DNA of 64,000 bases from positions 1-64,000 of the forward strand of contig CAMTMP010000023.1 in assembly GCA_947073545.1 (NCBI GenBank), given 5' to 3'. Numbering within the stretch: position 1 is the first letter of the stretch; the number at the start of each line of letters is the position of its first letter. The notes below the pieces were generated by a model, which saw only the letters and a program-made list of their open reading frames with translations, had not been told where the DNA came from and did no database searches. The stretch comes from an uncultured bacterium. GTDB taxonomy: Bacteria > Bacillota > Clostridia > Lachnospirales > Lachnospiraceae. Positions 34,978 through 43,682 of the stretch are shown here, in pieces. Both the position numbers and the translations under genes were made by a program.

Positions 34978-36256
34978 TTTTTCCTAACAGGAAATCAATA
35001 AACTGCTGCGCCGTCCTGCCGGAAAGACCGCCGTGGGAAAGCTCCCATTTGTTCGCCAGGAGAAATAAATCCTCGTCCGGCACCTTCAGCCCGTTTCTCT
35101 CCGCCAGTGTTTTTACGATCTGCTGGAACTGCTTTTTGTCCGGCGACCCGAAAAAAATAGTCACGCCGAAACGGTAAACCAGAGACAATTTCTCCTGCAC
35201 CGTATCTCCCGCATGCATATCTTCGTCCCGCCTGTCCGCCTTGTCGCTGTAGTTCTCCCGGATCAGATGCCGCCTGTTGGAGGTCGCATAAATCAGCACG
35301 TTGACCGGCTTTTTCTCCAGCCCGCCCTCGATCAGCGCCTTTAAGTACTTGTATTCCACTTCGAAATCCTCGAAGCTCAAATCATCCATATAAATGATAA
35401 ACTTGTAATTCCGGTTTTTGAGCTGTCCGATCACCGCGTTCAAATCCTGAAACTGATGCTTGTACAGTTCAATGATACGCAGCCCCTTCTCATAGTATTC
35501 GTTGGCGATGGCTTTCACGCAGGAGGATTTCCCCGTCCCCGCATCACCGAACAACAGACAGTTGTTCGCACGTCTTCCCTCCACAAAGGCCTCCGTATTC
35601 TCCCGAAGTTTCTGTTTGGGAATCTCGTACCCTACCAGATCGTCCAAATACACATGGGCAATATTTCGTATCGGCACGATCCGCGCGCCCTCCTCCGTGT
35701 GCTCCACGCGAAAAGCCTTGTGCAGTCCCAGTTCTCCCACCCCGTACTCCCTGTAGAATTGGGTGAGCGTCGCCTTCATGGCCGCAGCGCTGTCGTTTTT
35801 CACTAAATGCTGCGCCAGCGTACAGATCCGGTCTCGGATACGCCTGTTATAGATCTTACTGTCCGCCGAAGGCCCCTCGTAAGCAAGCACCACGGCGAAC
35901 TCCGGCGCTTTCAGCACCACCATCATTTCCGTAAAATCATATTCAAAAAATTCTTTGAAAATAGCGATATCGTGCAGCACCAGCTCATTGATGCTGCCCT
36001 CCACCTCGCCCCGCATCTCGCAGGCACAGCTATAGCTGTTTTCATTGTTCACCAAAAGATTCGTCAGATAACAGTGCCAGAGGTTCCCGTAAAAGCCGTG
36101 ATCCGCCGCCTGTTCGGAAAGCCTGTGCATACATCTGTAAAAGAGCGGCCTCGCTCTGCCGTCCCCGGAACAGTAATGCTCCATCAGCCATACCACATCC
36201 CGCAGGATGTCACCGTCCGCAAATTCTTTATATATAATCAGTTCCTCTTCTCTCAT
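34961..36256 (-). CDS. DUF815 family AAA-type ATP-binding protein
   Basis: 431 residues. The C-terminal two-thirds is a AAA ATPase: Walker A LLFGDAGTGKSSCVKAIANE, Walker B KFIIYMDDLSFEDFE and sensor-like VLIYATSNRRHLI, followed by an FFGSPDKKQFQQIV stretch typical of DUF815. The N-terminal third is helical, with cysteines and histidines but no named domain. GAGGGTGGG precedes the ATG. It lies 18 bases after pheA and before ppx, all on one strand. The molecular role of the family is not established. The C-terminal EKNI is encoded by a repeat element. Confidence 0.88.
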   Translation of the reverse strand: MREEELIIYKEFADGDILRDVVWLMEHYCSGDGRARPLFYRCMHRLSEQAADHGFYGNLWHCYLTNLLVNNENSYSCACEMRGEVEGSINELVLHDIAIFKEFFEYDFTEMMVVLKAPEFAVVLAYEGPSADSKIYNRRIRDRICTLAQHLVKNDSAAAMKATLTQFYREYGVGELGLHKAFRVEHTEEGARIVPIRNIAHVYLDDLVGYEIPKQKLRENTEAFVEGRRANNCLLFGDAGTGKSSCVKAIANEYYEKGLRIIELYKHQFQDLNAVIGQLKNRNYKFIIYMDDLSFEDFEVEYKYLKALIEGGLEKKPVNVLIYATSNRRHLIRENYSDKADRRDEDMHAGDTVQEKLSLVYRFGVTIFFGSPDKKQFQQIVKTLAERNGLKVPDEDLFLLANKWELSHGGLSGRTAQQFIDFLLGKSEKNI

Positions 36257-36274
36257 CGTTACCCACCCTCATGA

Positions 36275-37402
36275 TCAATAGTTTCCGAGTATTCTCAGGT
36301 TGCGCGCCTCGTCCCGCAGTCCCCGCAGGGCGTTCTTCACCGCGCTGTCCGCAAAGTTCCCCTCAAAGTCGATAAAAAAGCGGTACTCCCAGTTCCGGTC
36401 CTCGATGGGCCGGCTCTCGATCTTCGTCATGTTCAGATTATTGTAGATAAAGTGCGACAGCATGTGGTAAAGGGAACCGCTCTCATGGGGCACCTCCAGA
36501 CAAATGCTGATCTTACCCGCGTCCTTCTTAAATATCTTCTGGCTGGTGACAATAATAAAACGGGTGGAGTTGGTGTCCGACTGGTTCACGCCCCGCTCCA
36601 GAATGTCCAGCCCATAGATCCTGGCCGCCTGTTCGCTGGCGATGGCCGCCTGCGTTCTATCCCCCTCCTCGCTCACCTTACGGGCCGCAAAGGCGTTATT
36701 TTTCAGGCTCACCTGCCGCCAGTCCTCGTGCGCGTTCAAATATCTGGCGCTCTGCATGAGCGACTGTGGATGGGAGTACACCGTCTTAATCTGCGCAAGT
36801 TCCGTCCCCGGCAACCCCATCAGACAGTGCTCGATCTCTAGGATCTGTTCCCCCACGATATAATTCTCAAACTCTGCCAGAAGATCATAAATTTCACTGA
36901 CGATGCCCGCCGTGGAATTTTCAATGGGCAGCACCGCAAAGTCCGCGCTCCCCTCCTCTATGGCCGTCATGGCGTCCCGGAATGTCTCCACGTGGAAACT
37001 CTTCACCTGTTCCCCGAAATAGCGAAGCATCGCCATCTGGGAGTAAGCGCCCTCCGCTCCCTGAAAAACCACACGTACGCCTTCTGTCTCCAGTCTGTCC
37101 ACCCCGATAAAAGGAAGCCGCCCAAGTGATCCCGCTTCCACCAGCTTTTTATACTGGAGCTTTCTACTCATGGACATAATCTGTTCAAACAGCTCTTGCA
37201 CACCGTGGGAATGAAAAGGGTCATGGGTGAGAGAACGCACCTTCTTAAGCTTCTCCTCCTCCCTGACCTTGTCAAACACTTTCTTCCCTGTCTCGATCTT
37301 GTAATCGGCCACCAGAGAGGAAATTGCCATGCGCTCCTCATAGAGCGCCACAATTTTTTCGTCGATCTCGTCAAGCTGCCCCCGCAGTTCCAGTAAATCC
37401 AT
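36275..37402 (-). CDS. pheA: Bifunctional chorismate mutase / prephenate dehydratase
   Basis: Carries chorismate to phenylpyruvate, committing to phenylalanine. Residues 1-85 are an AroQ-type mutase (LRGQLDEIDEKIVALYEERM, VADYKIETGKKVFD). Residues about 108-285 are the dehydratase (VVFQGAEGAYSQMAMLRYFG, VLPIENSTAGIVSEIYDLL, NSTRFIIVTSQ). The ACT domain at the end (SLYHMLSHFIYNNLNMTKIE and SRPIEDRNWEYRFFIDF) indicates feedback by phenylalanine. 375 residues is the standard fused length. AAAGGACAGG precedes the ATG. No T-box or leader peptide is visible in the 120 bases upstream. It heads the run leading into the polyphosphate genes. Confidence 0.96.
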   Translation of the reverse strand: MDLLELRGQLDEIDEKIVALYEERMAISSLVADYKIETGKKVFDKVREEEKLKKVRSLTHDPFHSHGVQELFEQIMSMSRKLQYKKLVEAGSLGRLPFIGVDRLETEGVRVVFQGAEGAYSQMAMLRYFGEQVKSFHVETFRDAMTAIEEGSADFAVLPIENSTAGIVSEIYDLLAEFENYIVGEQILEIEHCLMGLPGTELAQIKTVYSHPQSLMQSARYLNAHEDWRQVSLKNNAFAARKVSEEGDRTQAAIASEQAARIYGLDILERGVNQSDTNSTRFIIVTSQKIFKKDAGKISICLEVPHESGSLYHMLSHFIYNNLNMTKIESRPIEDRNWEYRFFIDFEGNFADSAVKNALRGLRDEARNLRILGNY

Positions 37403-37456
37403 TTTTCCTGTCCTTTCCCATTCTTATTCCTCCCTAAAGTTTACCGCAATTTGTTC

Positions 37457-37485
37457 TTGATAGCAAGCGGCTTTCCAGATATAAT
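37457..37485 (+). promoter_or_regulatory. Promoter of the DUF5050 gene
   Basis: TTGATA (37457-37462), 17-base spacer, TATAAT (37480-37485), 40 bases before the start. Confidence 0.75.
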
Positions 37486-37524
37486 GGTAGTGTTACAAGG
37501 AAGTTTTGCGGGGAGGGAAATCCA

Positions 37525-38562
37525 ATGACAACGAGACAAAAAAATATCCTGATCCTTTCTATAACAGCAGTTATCTTCCTCGTTCTTCTGCTGTTCGTTA
37601 TCCTGAGCGGCCGTATTCCCATGAACGACGAATTTACCGTCGGAAACACGCCCGGAAATCTGAACAACGGCGGCTATTTCTGTGAGATGGACGGCCGGGT
37701 GTATTTCGCCAACGCCTACGACAATTATGCTCTTTACTCCATGAATCCGGACGAGACGGATCTGGTCAAATTTAACGAGGGCGCGGTCTCTTCCATCAAT
37801 GCCGCCGGAAACTATCTCTACTACGCGCAGGTCAGCGGCGGCACAGGCTCGAGCGGCATCGGCAGCGCCGTGCGCATGGCCGGGATCTACCGGAGCAATC
37901 TGAAAGGAAAATCCGTGATCGGCTTAGACCGCTGCGATATCGTCAGTATGCAGCTATGCGGCAACTACCTCTACTACGAAAAATATGACAAGCAGATCGG
38001 CACCTCCTTGGACAAAGTGCGCATCGATAAAAAGGACAGACAGACCGTGGCGAAAGCGATTATCAATCCCAACTGCTACGTAAACGGCAAAATCTACTAC
38101 AACGGCACGGCGGAAGATCATTACCTTCACGCCCTTGACGTCACCACGGACAAGGATGCCGTGGTCTGGCAGGGAAATATCTGGAATCCCATCCTTCAGG
38201 ACGGTTACGTCTATTACATGGATGTGGGGGAAAACTACAGGCTTTGCCGCTATAATTTATCCAACAACATGGTGGAAGTTCTGACCAACGACCGCATCGA
38301 TATGTTCAATGTCTACGGCAATTACATATACTACCAGGTCAGCTCCTCCACCTCCCCCGCACTCAAGCGGATGATGACCGACGGCAGTTCGCAGGAGCTT
38401 GTGCGGGAAGGCGTGTACCAGAACATCAATATCACTTCCGAATATGTGTACTTTAACTCCTTCAACGAGTCAACGCCGGTGTATAAAACCTACACCTACG
38501 GCCCCATCAATGTGACCACCTTTGACGCCGCGAGGGAAGCGGCGATGGAGAAACTGAAATGA
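37525..38562 (+). CDS. Membrane-anchored DUF5050-type repeat protein
   Basis: 345 residues. One N-terminal membrane segment (about 7-29) and then an extracellular domain with recurring short strands rich in Y, N and G: GGYFCEMDGRVYFAN, AAGNYLYYAQV, CGNYLYYEKYD, VNGKIYYNGT, DGYVYYMDVG, YGNYIYYQVS. This is the pattern of DUF5050, probably a beta-propeller of about six to seven blades. GGGAGGG lies about ten bases before the ATG. It has its own promoter and a perfect terminator. Function unknown; anchored outside the cell by inference. Confidence 0.8.
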   Translation: MTTRQKNILILSITAVIFLVLLLFVILSGRIPMNDEFTVGNTPGNLNNGGYFCEMDGRVYFANAYDNYALYSMNPDETDLVKFNEGAVSSINAAGNYLYYAQVSGGTGSSGIGSAVRMAGIYRSNLKGKSVIGLDRCDIVSMQLCGNYLYYEKYDKQIGTSLDKVRIDKKDRQTVAKAIINPNCYVNGKIYYNGTAEDHYLHALDVTTDKDAVVWQGNIWNPILQDGYVYYMDVGENYRLCRYNLSNNMVEVLTNDRIDMFNVYGNYIYYQVSSSTSPALKRMMTDGSSQELVREGVYQNINITSEYVYFNSFNESTPVYKTYTYGPINVTTFDAAREAAMEKLK

Positions 38563-38565
38563 CAC

Positions 38566-38593
38566 AAAAGGGACTGCCTTCGCAGTCCCTTTT
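38566..38593 (+). terminator. Intrinsic terminator after the DUF5050 gene
   Basis: A perfect 12-bp stem AAAAGGGACTGC / GCAGTCCCTTTT with a CTTC tetraloop, followed by CTTTGTTT. Its A-run also gives activity in the other direction for the folate genes. Confidence 0.92.
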
Positions 38594-38626
38594 CTTTGTT
38601 TCCGACGATCCAGATCGATACGCAGC

Positions 38627-39469
38627 TCAATCTAATAACACATGTTTCTCTCCGTTTTGCTCCACCTGTGCAAGAAGCTCCAATACCGATTTCCCCAAAA
38701 TAGGATGTCTCTCATAGGGGGCAATCTGTGCGAGCGGTTTCAATACGAAGTCACGGTTTCGCATATCCCTGTGAGGAATGGTCAGTTTCTTCGTATCCAT
38801 CACGCATCCCTCGTAAAGAAGAATGTCCAAATCCAGCGTTCTCGGTCCCCAGCGCTCCTTCCGTTCTCTGGCCTCCGCTCTCTCAATCCCCTGTAATACC
38901 CCCAGAAGCTCCTCAGGCGTGTACAGCGTCTCAACCGACAGCGCACCGTTCAGATAATCCGCCTGCTCCACACCGCCGTAAGGCGTCGTCTCCACCCAGT
39001 CCGAGACGCGCAGCACCCTGCACTTTTTATCCCCCAACAGCGCGTCCACCGCCGCGCTTAAGTGCGCTCTCCTATCTCCGATGTTGGAACCGCAGGCGAT
39101 ATAAACCCGTCGCCATCCTCTCGTGATCTTCACGGAAACCGAACCGAATGGAACCGTAATGGGCGCTTCCGGCTTCTTCACTTCCATGGTGACCTGCCGC
39201 ACATAAGGAAACTGTAAGAGCAGCGCCTCCGAAGCCTTTTCCGCCGCCGTCTCGATCAGCTTATACGTGTGCTCCGTGAGAAACGTATGCAGGAAACGGC
39301 AGACCACGCCGTAGTTCGTGGACAATCCCAGATCATCCTCCATGCCCGCCGCTCTGGTATCCGTATCCAGAACCACGCTGACATAGAAGTTCTGCCCTTT
39401 CTCGTTCTCCTGCTGGTATACCCCGTGATAGGCATATATCTGCAGATCTTCCACTATAATCTGATCCAT
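38627..39469 (-). CDS. folBK: Fused dihydroneopterin aldolase and HPPK
   Basis: Two successive folate steps in one chain of 280 residues. The FolB part (1-118) cleaves dihydroneopterin: IIVEDLQIYAYHGVYQQE, NYGVVCRFLHTFLTE, ETAAEKASEALL. The FolK part (about 123-280) pyrophosphorylates the product: VYIACGSNIGDRRAHL, ERWGPRTLDLDILLYEG, IPHRDMRNRDFVLKPLAQIA. AAGGAGCC is upstream of the ATG. It is the last gene of the folC-folE-folP-folBK run on this strand. The FolB-FolK fusion is known in several Bacillota. Confidence 0.95.
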   Translation of the reverse strand: MDQIIVEDLQIYAYHGVYQQENEKGQNFYVSVVLDTDTRAAGMEDDLGLSTNYGVVCRFLHTFLTEHTYKLIETAAEKASEALLLQFPYVRQVTMEVKKPEAPITVPFGSVSVKITRGWRRVYIACGSNIGDRRAHLSAAVDALLGDKKCRVLRVSDWVETTPYGGVEQADYLNGALSVETLYTPEELLGVLQGIERAEARERKERWGPRTLDLDILLYEGCVMDTKKLTIPHRDMRNRDFVLKPLAQIAPYERHPILGKSVLELLAQVEQNGEKHVLLD

Positions 39470-39534
39470 CACCAACCGGCTCCTTTCCCGCCCGGGCAGG
39501 GGCTATTATATATCACCCGCTATCTGATCCCGCC

Positions 39535-40350
39535 TTAATTCTTATAACCGTCGCGTATTGCCTCCGTCATTTTAACGGCGCGCACATTCTCCTTCACATC
39601 GTGTACCCTCACAAACATAACACCCCGCTGTACGCCGTAAACCGTAGTTACCAACGTCCCTTCCACGCGCTCGTTCACGGGAAGATCCAGTCCCATGCCC
39701 ACCACGGACTTGCGGCTTGCACCGAGAAGCAGCGGATAGCCGAGAGAATGGAATTTTTGCAGATTGTCGATGATCTCCAGATTGTTCTCATAGCTTTTGC
39801 CGTAACCGATACCGGGGTCCAGAATGATCTTGTCGTAGGCGATTCCCTTGCTGCTTGCAAGCTCCAAGGAAGCCTCCAGATCCCAGAACATATCTTCAAT
39901 CAGATTGTTATACTTAGAATCCTTACGGTTATGCGACAGACAGCAGGGAAGTCCGGACTCCGCAATCACCTGCGCCATATTTTCATCATATTTTAACCCC
40001 CAGATATCATTGATCATATCCACGCCTGCCGCAATACCTGCCTTCGCCACCTCCGATTTGTAAGTGTCCAGAGAAATCGGGACATTAAATCTGGATTTAA
40101 TCGACTCAATCACCGGCGCAACCCGCTCAATCTCATCCTGCACGGAAATCTGTGTATAACCGGGTCTTGTGGACTCCCCGCCCACATCCACAATATCCAT
40201 ACCATCTGTTATCATTTGTTCTACGTGATATAATGCCTGATCCAGCGCATTATACTTTCCTCCGTCAGAAAAAGAATCGGGTGTTACGTTGAGTATTCCC
40301 ATCACATAAGCATGTCCTTTTGTTCTGAAATCTCTCTGTCCTATCCTCAT
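39535..40350 (-). CDS. folP: Dihydropteroate synthase
   Basis: Joins p-aminobenzoate to hydroxymethyl-dihydropterin pyrophosphate; the target of sulfonamides. 271 residues, standard. Motifs: VMGILNVTPDSFSDGGK, DIVDVGGESTRPGYT, ISLDTYKSEVAKAGI, ILDPGIGYGKSYENN and PLLLGASRKSVVG. GGAGGATAGG precedes the ATG. It sits between folE and folBK. No insertion of the sort linked to sulfonamide resistance is apparent near the usual loops, though this is only a visual check. Confidence 0.96.
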   Translation of the reverse strand: MRIGQRDFRTKGHAYVMGILNVTPDSFSDGGKYNALDQALYHVEQMITDGMDIVDVGGESTRPGYTQISVQDEIERVAPVIESIKSRFNVPISLDTYKSEVAKAGIAAGVDMINDIWGLKYDENMAQVIAESGLPCCLSHNRKDSKYNNLIEDMFWDLEASLELASSKGIAYDKIILDPGIGYGKSYENNLEIIDNLQKFHSLGYPLLLGASRKSVVGMGLDLPVNERVEGTLVTTVYGVQRGVMFVRVHDVKENVRAVKMTEAIRDGYKN

Positions 40351-40381
40351 TTTCCTATCCTCCGTGTTCTTTATTATATGG

Positions 40382-40987
40382 CTACTTATCCACAGGGTCC
40401 CACATTGCTAAATCCTGATTATACATTTTGTCCTCCTTAATCAAACGGAAGAACAACTCCTGCCACCTCGGGTCCTCCTGAAAACATCCTCTGGACGCCA
40501 GCGTCATTGTCCGGCTCCCCGGCTTCTCCACCCCGCGCATGGTCATACATAGATGCTCCGCCTCCATCATAACGATCGCCCCCTGCGGCTTTAGGTGTTC
40601 CATAACAGCCTCCACGATCTGAACGGTCATCTGCTCCTGAATCTGGGGCCTTCTGGCATAAACCTCCACCGCCCTCGCCAGCTTGCTTAATCCTACCACC
40701 TTTCCGTCCGGCAGATATGCGATATGTGCCCTTCCGTAAAACGGCATCAGATGATGTTCACAAATAGAATAAAAGGTGATATTTTTTACCACAACAATCT
40801 CGTTGCTGGCCACGGCAAATGTCTTCGTCAGATGCTCTCCCGCATCCTCTTCCATTCCCGCAAAAATTTCCCCGTACATACGGGAGATTCTTTCCGGCGT
40901 TTCCTGCAGGCCCTCTCTGTTCACATCCTCGCCAATGCCCTCTAAAAGCATCCTGACCGCCTCTTCAATTTTTGTCTGATCTACCAT
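40382..40987 (-). CDS. folE: GTP cyclohydrolase I
   Basis: First step of folate synthesis, GTP to dihydroneopterin triphosphate. 201 residues. Zinc ligands and active site appear in SICEHHLMPFYGRAHIAYLP, the family signature continues KVVGLSKLARAVEVYARRPQ, and HLCMTMRGVEKPGS holds the third zinc ligand. GGAGAGA precedes the ATG. The start overlaps the end of folC by 23 bases, suggesting translational coupling. Confidence 0.96.
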   Translation of the reverse strand: MVDQTKIEEAVRMLLEGIGEDVNREGLQETPERISRMYGEIFAGMEEDAGEHLTKTFAVASNEIVVVKNITFYSICEHHLMPFYGRAHIAYLPDGKVVGLSKLARAVEVYARRPQIQEQMTVQIVEAVMEHLKPQGAIVMMEAEHLCMTMRGVEKPGSRTMTLASRGCFQEDPRWQELFFRLIKEDKMYNQDLAMWDPVDK

Positions 40988-42296
40988 GGGTATCTCTCCT
41001 AATTGTATCTCTGTGTCCGACTGTATCCATCAGTTCTCCCAGATAGGAAAGCGAGCCGAAAGCAACGATAACGGCATCCTTGTCCTTTCCCGTCAACAGG
41101 TAAGCAATTTCCACCGCCTCCTGCACACTGTCCGCCGCCGTCACGGCCCTGTGATACTCTCTGGCCGTCTGCGCCAACTCAAGCGCCGGCAGCGCGCGCT
41201 CCTTAATGGGCGGCGTTACAGTTATAATATGGGACGCCAGTTCAAAGGTATGCCGAATCACCTTGTCATATTCTTTGTCCTGTAACATCCCCATTATATA
41301 GATTATTTTTCTGTTTGTAAAATAAAACCTAATACTTTCCGCCAACTTTTTGGCGCCGTCCTCGTTATGCGCACCGTCCGCGATAAAGAACGGCCTTTTT
41401 GCAATCACATCGAATCTCCCGGGCCATTTCGTGTTTAATAATCCCTTCCTCACCTTCTCTTCCGGCACCTTGAATCCACACCTTACAAGCGTAAGAACCG
41501 TCTCCACAGCCAAAACCGCGTTCTCAATCTGAAACTGTCCGAGCATGGAAATCTCCAGATCCTTATACTTATCGTAATCAAAACTCTGCTTCGTCACGCC
41601 GTACCTGATTCGCTTCGCGCGGGAAAGATCCGCCGTGAGAAACTTCGCCTTTTTGACAAGGGCCGACTGCCGCAGAACTTTCATCACTTCCGGATCCTGT
41701 TTCACCGATATAGCATAACACCTATTCTTTATAATACCCGCTTTCGCAAACGCGATCTCTTCCAAACTCTCCCCCAGAATATCCATGTGATCCATACTGA
41801 TGGAGACAAAGACCGCCGCCAGCGTCGTATTCACCACGTTTGTCGCGTCCAGCGCACCGCCAAGCCCTGTCTCCAGCACCACCAGATCACATTCCTTATC
41901 CAGAAAATATAAGAAAGCAACCGCTGTTTCCACTTCAAACAGGGTAGGATGCGCCTCCCCCTGTGCTGCCAGCCGCGCCGCCTCCGCCTTCACCGGCTCC
42001 AGATACTTGCAAAGTCCCGCCTGCGTAATTTCGCGGCCGTTCACCTGAAACCGCTCCCTGTAACCGTTCACGGTGGGAGAAATATATCTGCCGACCCGGT
42101 ATCCGGCCTCCTGCATGATGGTGGAGATATAAGCGAGCGTAGAACCCTTGCCGTTGGTTCCGGCAATATGTACAAACTTTAGTTTATCCTGTGGATCACC
42201 GAGCGCCGCGCACAGCCGGCGCATACTGTCCAGTCCCATGACGCTGCCAAGCGGCCGCAATTCATCCACATACTGCATGGCTTCACGGTAGTTCAT
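40965..42296 (-). CDS. folC: Folylpolyglutamate synthase / dihydrofolate synthase
   Basis: Adds glutamate to dihydropteroate and tetrahydrofolate. 443 residues of the Mur-ligase-like type: ATP loop KFVHIAGTNGKGSTLAYIST, LVVLETGLGGALDATNVV, VSISMDHMDILGE with the metal-binding residues, and C-terminal FFIADGAHNEDGAKKLAES. AAGGGGATG precedes the ATG. It leads the folate run; folB/K, folE and folP follow on the same strand. No dihydrofolate reductase or p-aminobenzoate gene is present in the window. Confidence 0.94.
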   Translation of the reverse strand: MNYREAMQYVDELRPLGSVMGLDSMRRLCAALGDPQDKLKFVHIAGTNGKGSTLAYISTIMQEAGYRVGRYISPTVNGYRERFQVNGREITQAGLCKYLEPVKAEAARLAAQGEAHPTLFEVETAVAFLYFLDKECDLVVLETGLGGALDATNVVNTTLAAVFVSISMDHMDILGESLEEIAFAKAGIIKNRCYAISVKQDPEVMKVLRQSALVKKAKFLTADLSRAKRIRYGVTKQSFDYDKYKDLEISMLGQFQIENAVLAVETVLTLVRCGFKVPEEKVRKGLLNTKWPGRFDVIAKRPFFIADGAHNEDGAKKLAESIRFYFTNRKIIYIMGMLQDKEYDKVIRHTFELASHIITVTPPIKERALPALELAQTAREYHRAVTAADSVQEAVEIAYLLTGKDKDAVIVAFGSLSYLGELMDTVGHRDTIRRDTHGRSDKN

Positions 42297-42418
42297 GGTT
42301 CATCCCCTTCCCGCCCGGATTTTATCCCGCCGACCATAAAAACGCGCTGCAATTCCTTGGCGCAGTCCGTCAGCCCAAACCGCGTATAACCGCGCCGAAA
42401 CCGGGCAATACTGTCTCT

Positions 42419-42847
42419 ATGAGAAAATTTTTGCACAACTTCATCCACTGCGGCCTGCTTGGGTGGTTTCTGGAAATCACCTTCACGGCCTTTCACGCTT
42501 TTCGCAGAAGGGAAATGAAACTCCCCGGTACAACTTCCGTCTGGATGTTTCCCATCTACGGCCTTGCGGCCTTCCTTGCTCCGGTCTGCCGCCTTCTTAA
42601 AAACCGCTCCCTGCTGTTCCGGGGGGTGACCTATACAGGACTGATCTTTACCGGAGAATTTCTCACCGGCATGTGGTTAAACCGCAGAGAACTCTGTCCA
42701 TGGAACTACGAGCGCTCCCGCTGGAATCTGTCCAAAGTGATCCGGCTCGATTTCGCTCCCATCTGGTTCGCCACCGGGCTCCTCTTCGAGCGGCTCCTCC
42801 GGGAAACCGATCCTTCCCTGCGCCCGGACAGACCCCGGAACTCTTAA
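42419..42847 (+). CDS. Small membrane protein of the putative ABC transporter permease type (CmpB-like)
   Basis: 142 residues with about four hydrophobic segments. The opening HNFIHCGLLGWFLEITFTAF and the middle SVWMFPIYGLAAFLAP resemble the small integral membrane family often labelled putative ABC-transporter type IV permease (PF06541). The end has PWNYERSRWNLSKVIRLDF. No recognisable ribosome site lies before the ATG. Its stop overlaps the stop of the convergent PH-domain gene by four bases. It is divergent from folC. The transport label is a family name only; function is unknown. Confidence 0.65.
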   Translation: MRKFLHNFIHCGLLGWFLEITFTAFHAFRRREMKLPGTTSVWMFPIYGLAAFLAPVCRLLKNRSLLFRGVTYTGLIFTGEFLTGMWLNRRELCPWNYERSRWNLSKVIRLDFAPIWFATGLLFERLLRETDPSLRPDRPRNS

Positions 42848-43263
42848 TCGGCATCCATATCGATATCGTCCGCATCGATATTCAGAGTGTTCATCGTGCG
42901 CCGCTTTCTTCTGGCCACCTCGGACGCGTGCAGGATATAATCCTTTATTTTCTTCGCGTGTTTAATATGCTCTAAAAAAAGCTGGGGATGCGTATTGTCC
43001 CCCGTGTAGCACGCTACCGTGCCCAGACCGAAAATGCGCTCTATCAGGCTGGTCTTCAGTTCCACATCCTGAATCTTATATAGATAACAGTCGTTTTCTG
43101 TCGTGTTGAACAGACCCGCATTGATGGTAACCACCCTCTCATTTACCGTATATTTCGTAAAGGTAAAGGGCAATCCGAAAAACAGCCACCGTTTGCGCTC
43201 CACATACTCCCGTTCATCTTCCTTTTCCTCTATATCCCGCATTTCCTCTCTGTTTTCTTCCAT
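42844..43263 (-). CDS. Bacterial PH-domain protein (YdbT/bPH2-like)
   Basis: 139 residues from an ATG with GGAGGAG upstream. An acidic N-terminal stretch is followed by a single bPH2-type domain: FTFTKYTVNERVVTINAGLF, NDCYLYKIQDVELKTSLIER and FGLGTVACYTGDNT, the usual strand pattern. It ends with KKRRTMNT-like basic residues and an acidic tail (DADDIDMDAD). Unlike many relatives it has no membrane segment. Function unknown. Confidence 0.75.
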   Translation of the reverse strand: MEENREEMRDIEEKEDEREYVERKRWLFFGLPFTFTKYTVNERVVTINAGLFNTTENDCYLYKIQDVELKTSLIERIFGLGTVACYTGDNTHPQLFLEHIKHAKKIKDYILHASEVARRKRRTMNTLNIDADDIDMDAD

Positions 43264-43341
43264 GTTTTTTCTCCTCCATCCCGATTTTCGGAATCTCATA
43301 TCTACGACTAGTGTACCACATTCACCCCTATTTCACAATCT

Positions 43342-43572
43342 TCACATTTTTCCCTGAATTGCCACACCATACTTAACAATAGTTTTAACGCCCTTCGTCT
43401 TCATGTCCATATCATATTTCCGGTCATTGATCTGCTCCAGCGCCGACTGCGCCAACTCCTCCAGCTGCGTTTCACTGATATACCCTTTTTTGCCTTGAAT
43501 TCGATCAGAATACCCGGCCACCAGCAGAAAGCTGTAAATCGCAAGGGTTTCTTCCCAATTAAAGCAATACAC
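43342..43572 (-). pseudogene. Remnant of a PD-(D/E)XK nuclease-like / AAA-ATPase-like (DUF1703-type) gene, frameshifted
   Basis: The readable 76-residue frame ends in LAQSALEQINDRKYDMDMKT then KGVKTIVKYGVAIQGK, which matches the C-terminal end of PD-(D/E)XK-type proteins often annotated AAA-ATPase-like. Just upstream the nuclease motif ILIEFKAKKG is present but in a different frame, between 43481 and 43514. Loss of one base in the A6G3 tract (43483-43491 on the plus strand) would explain the change. The rest of the roughly 500-residue gene is missing. It is therefore a decayed remnant, not a small functional gene. Confidence 0.55.
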
Positions 43573-43598
43573 CCTGCTGCATCGTCCTTTTATCCCAC

Positions 43599-43627
43599 TT
43601 GCACACCCCTTTTCTTTGTGCTATGAT
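43599..43627 (+). promoter_or_regulatory. Promoter of the nitroreductase gene
   Basis: TTGCAC (43599-43604), 17-base spacer, TATGAT (43622-43627), 55 bases before the start. Confidence 0.7.
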
Positions 43628-43682
43628 ATACAAAATATAGTAAGCAGACAGTAAACACGCCACATCATAAGGAGGATGCCGC

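Noticed and set aside
37403..37524. T-box or leader peptide for pheA
   Set aside because: No T-box sequence, specifier stem or phenylalanine-rich short peptide is visible.
42297..42418. Tetrahydrofolate riboswitch before folC
   Set aside because: The conserved pairing and core bases of that class are not present in this short gap.
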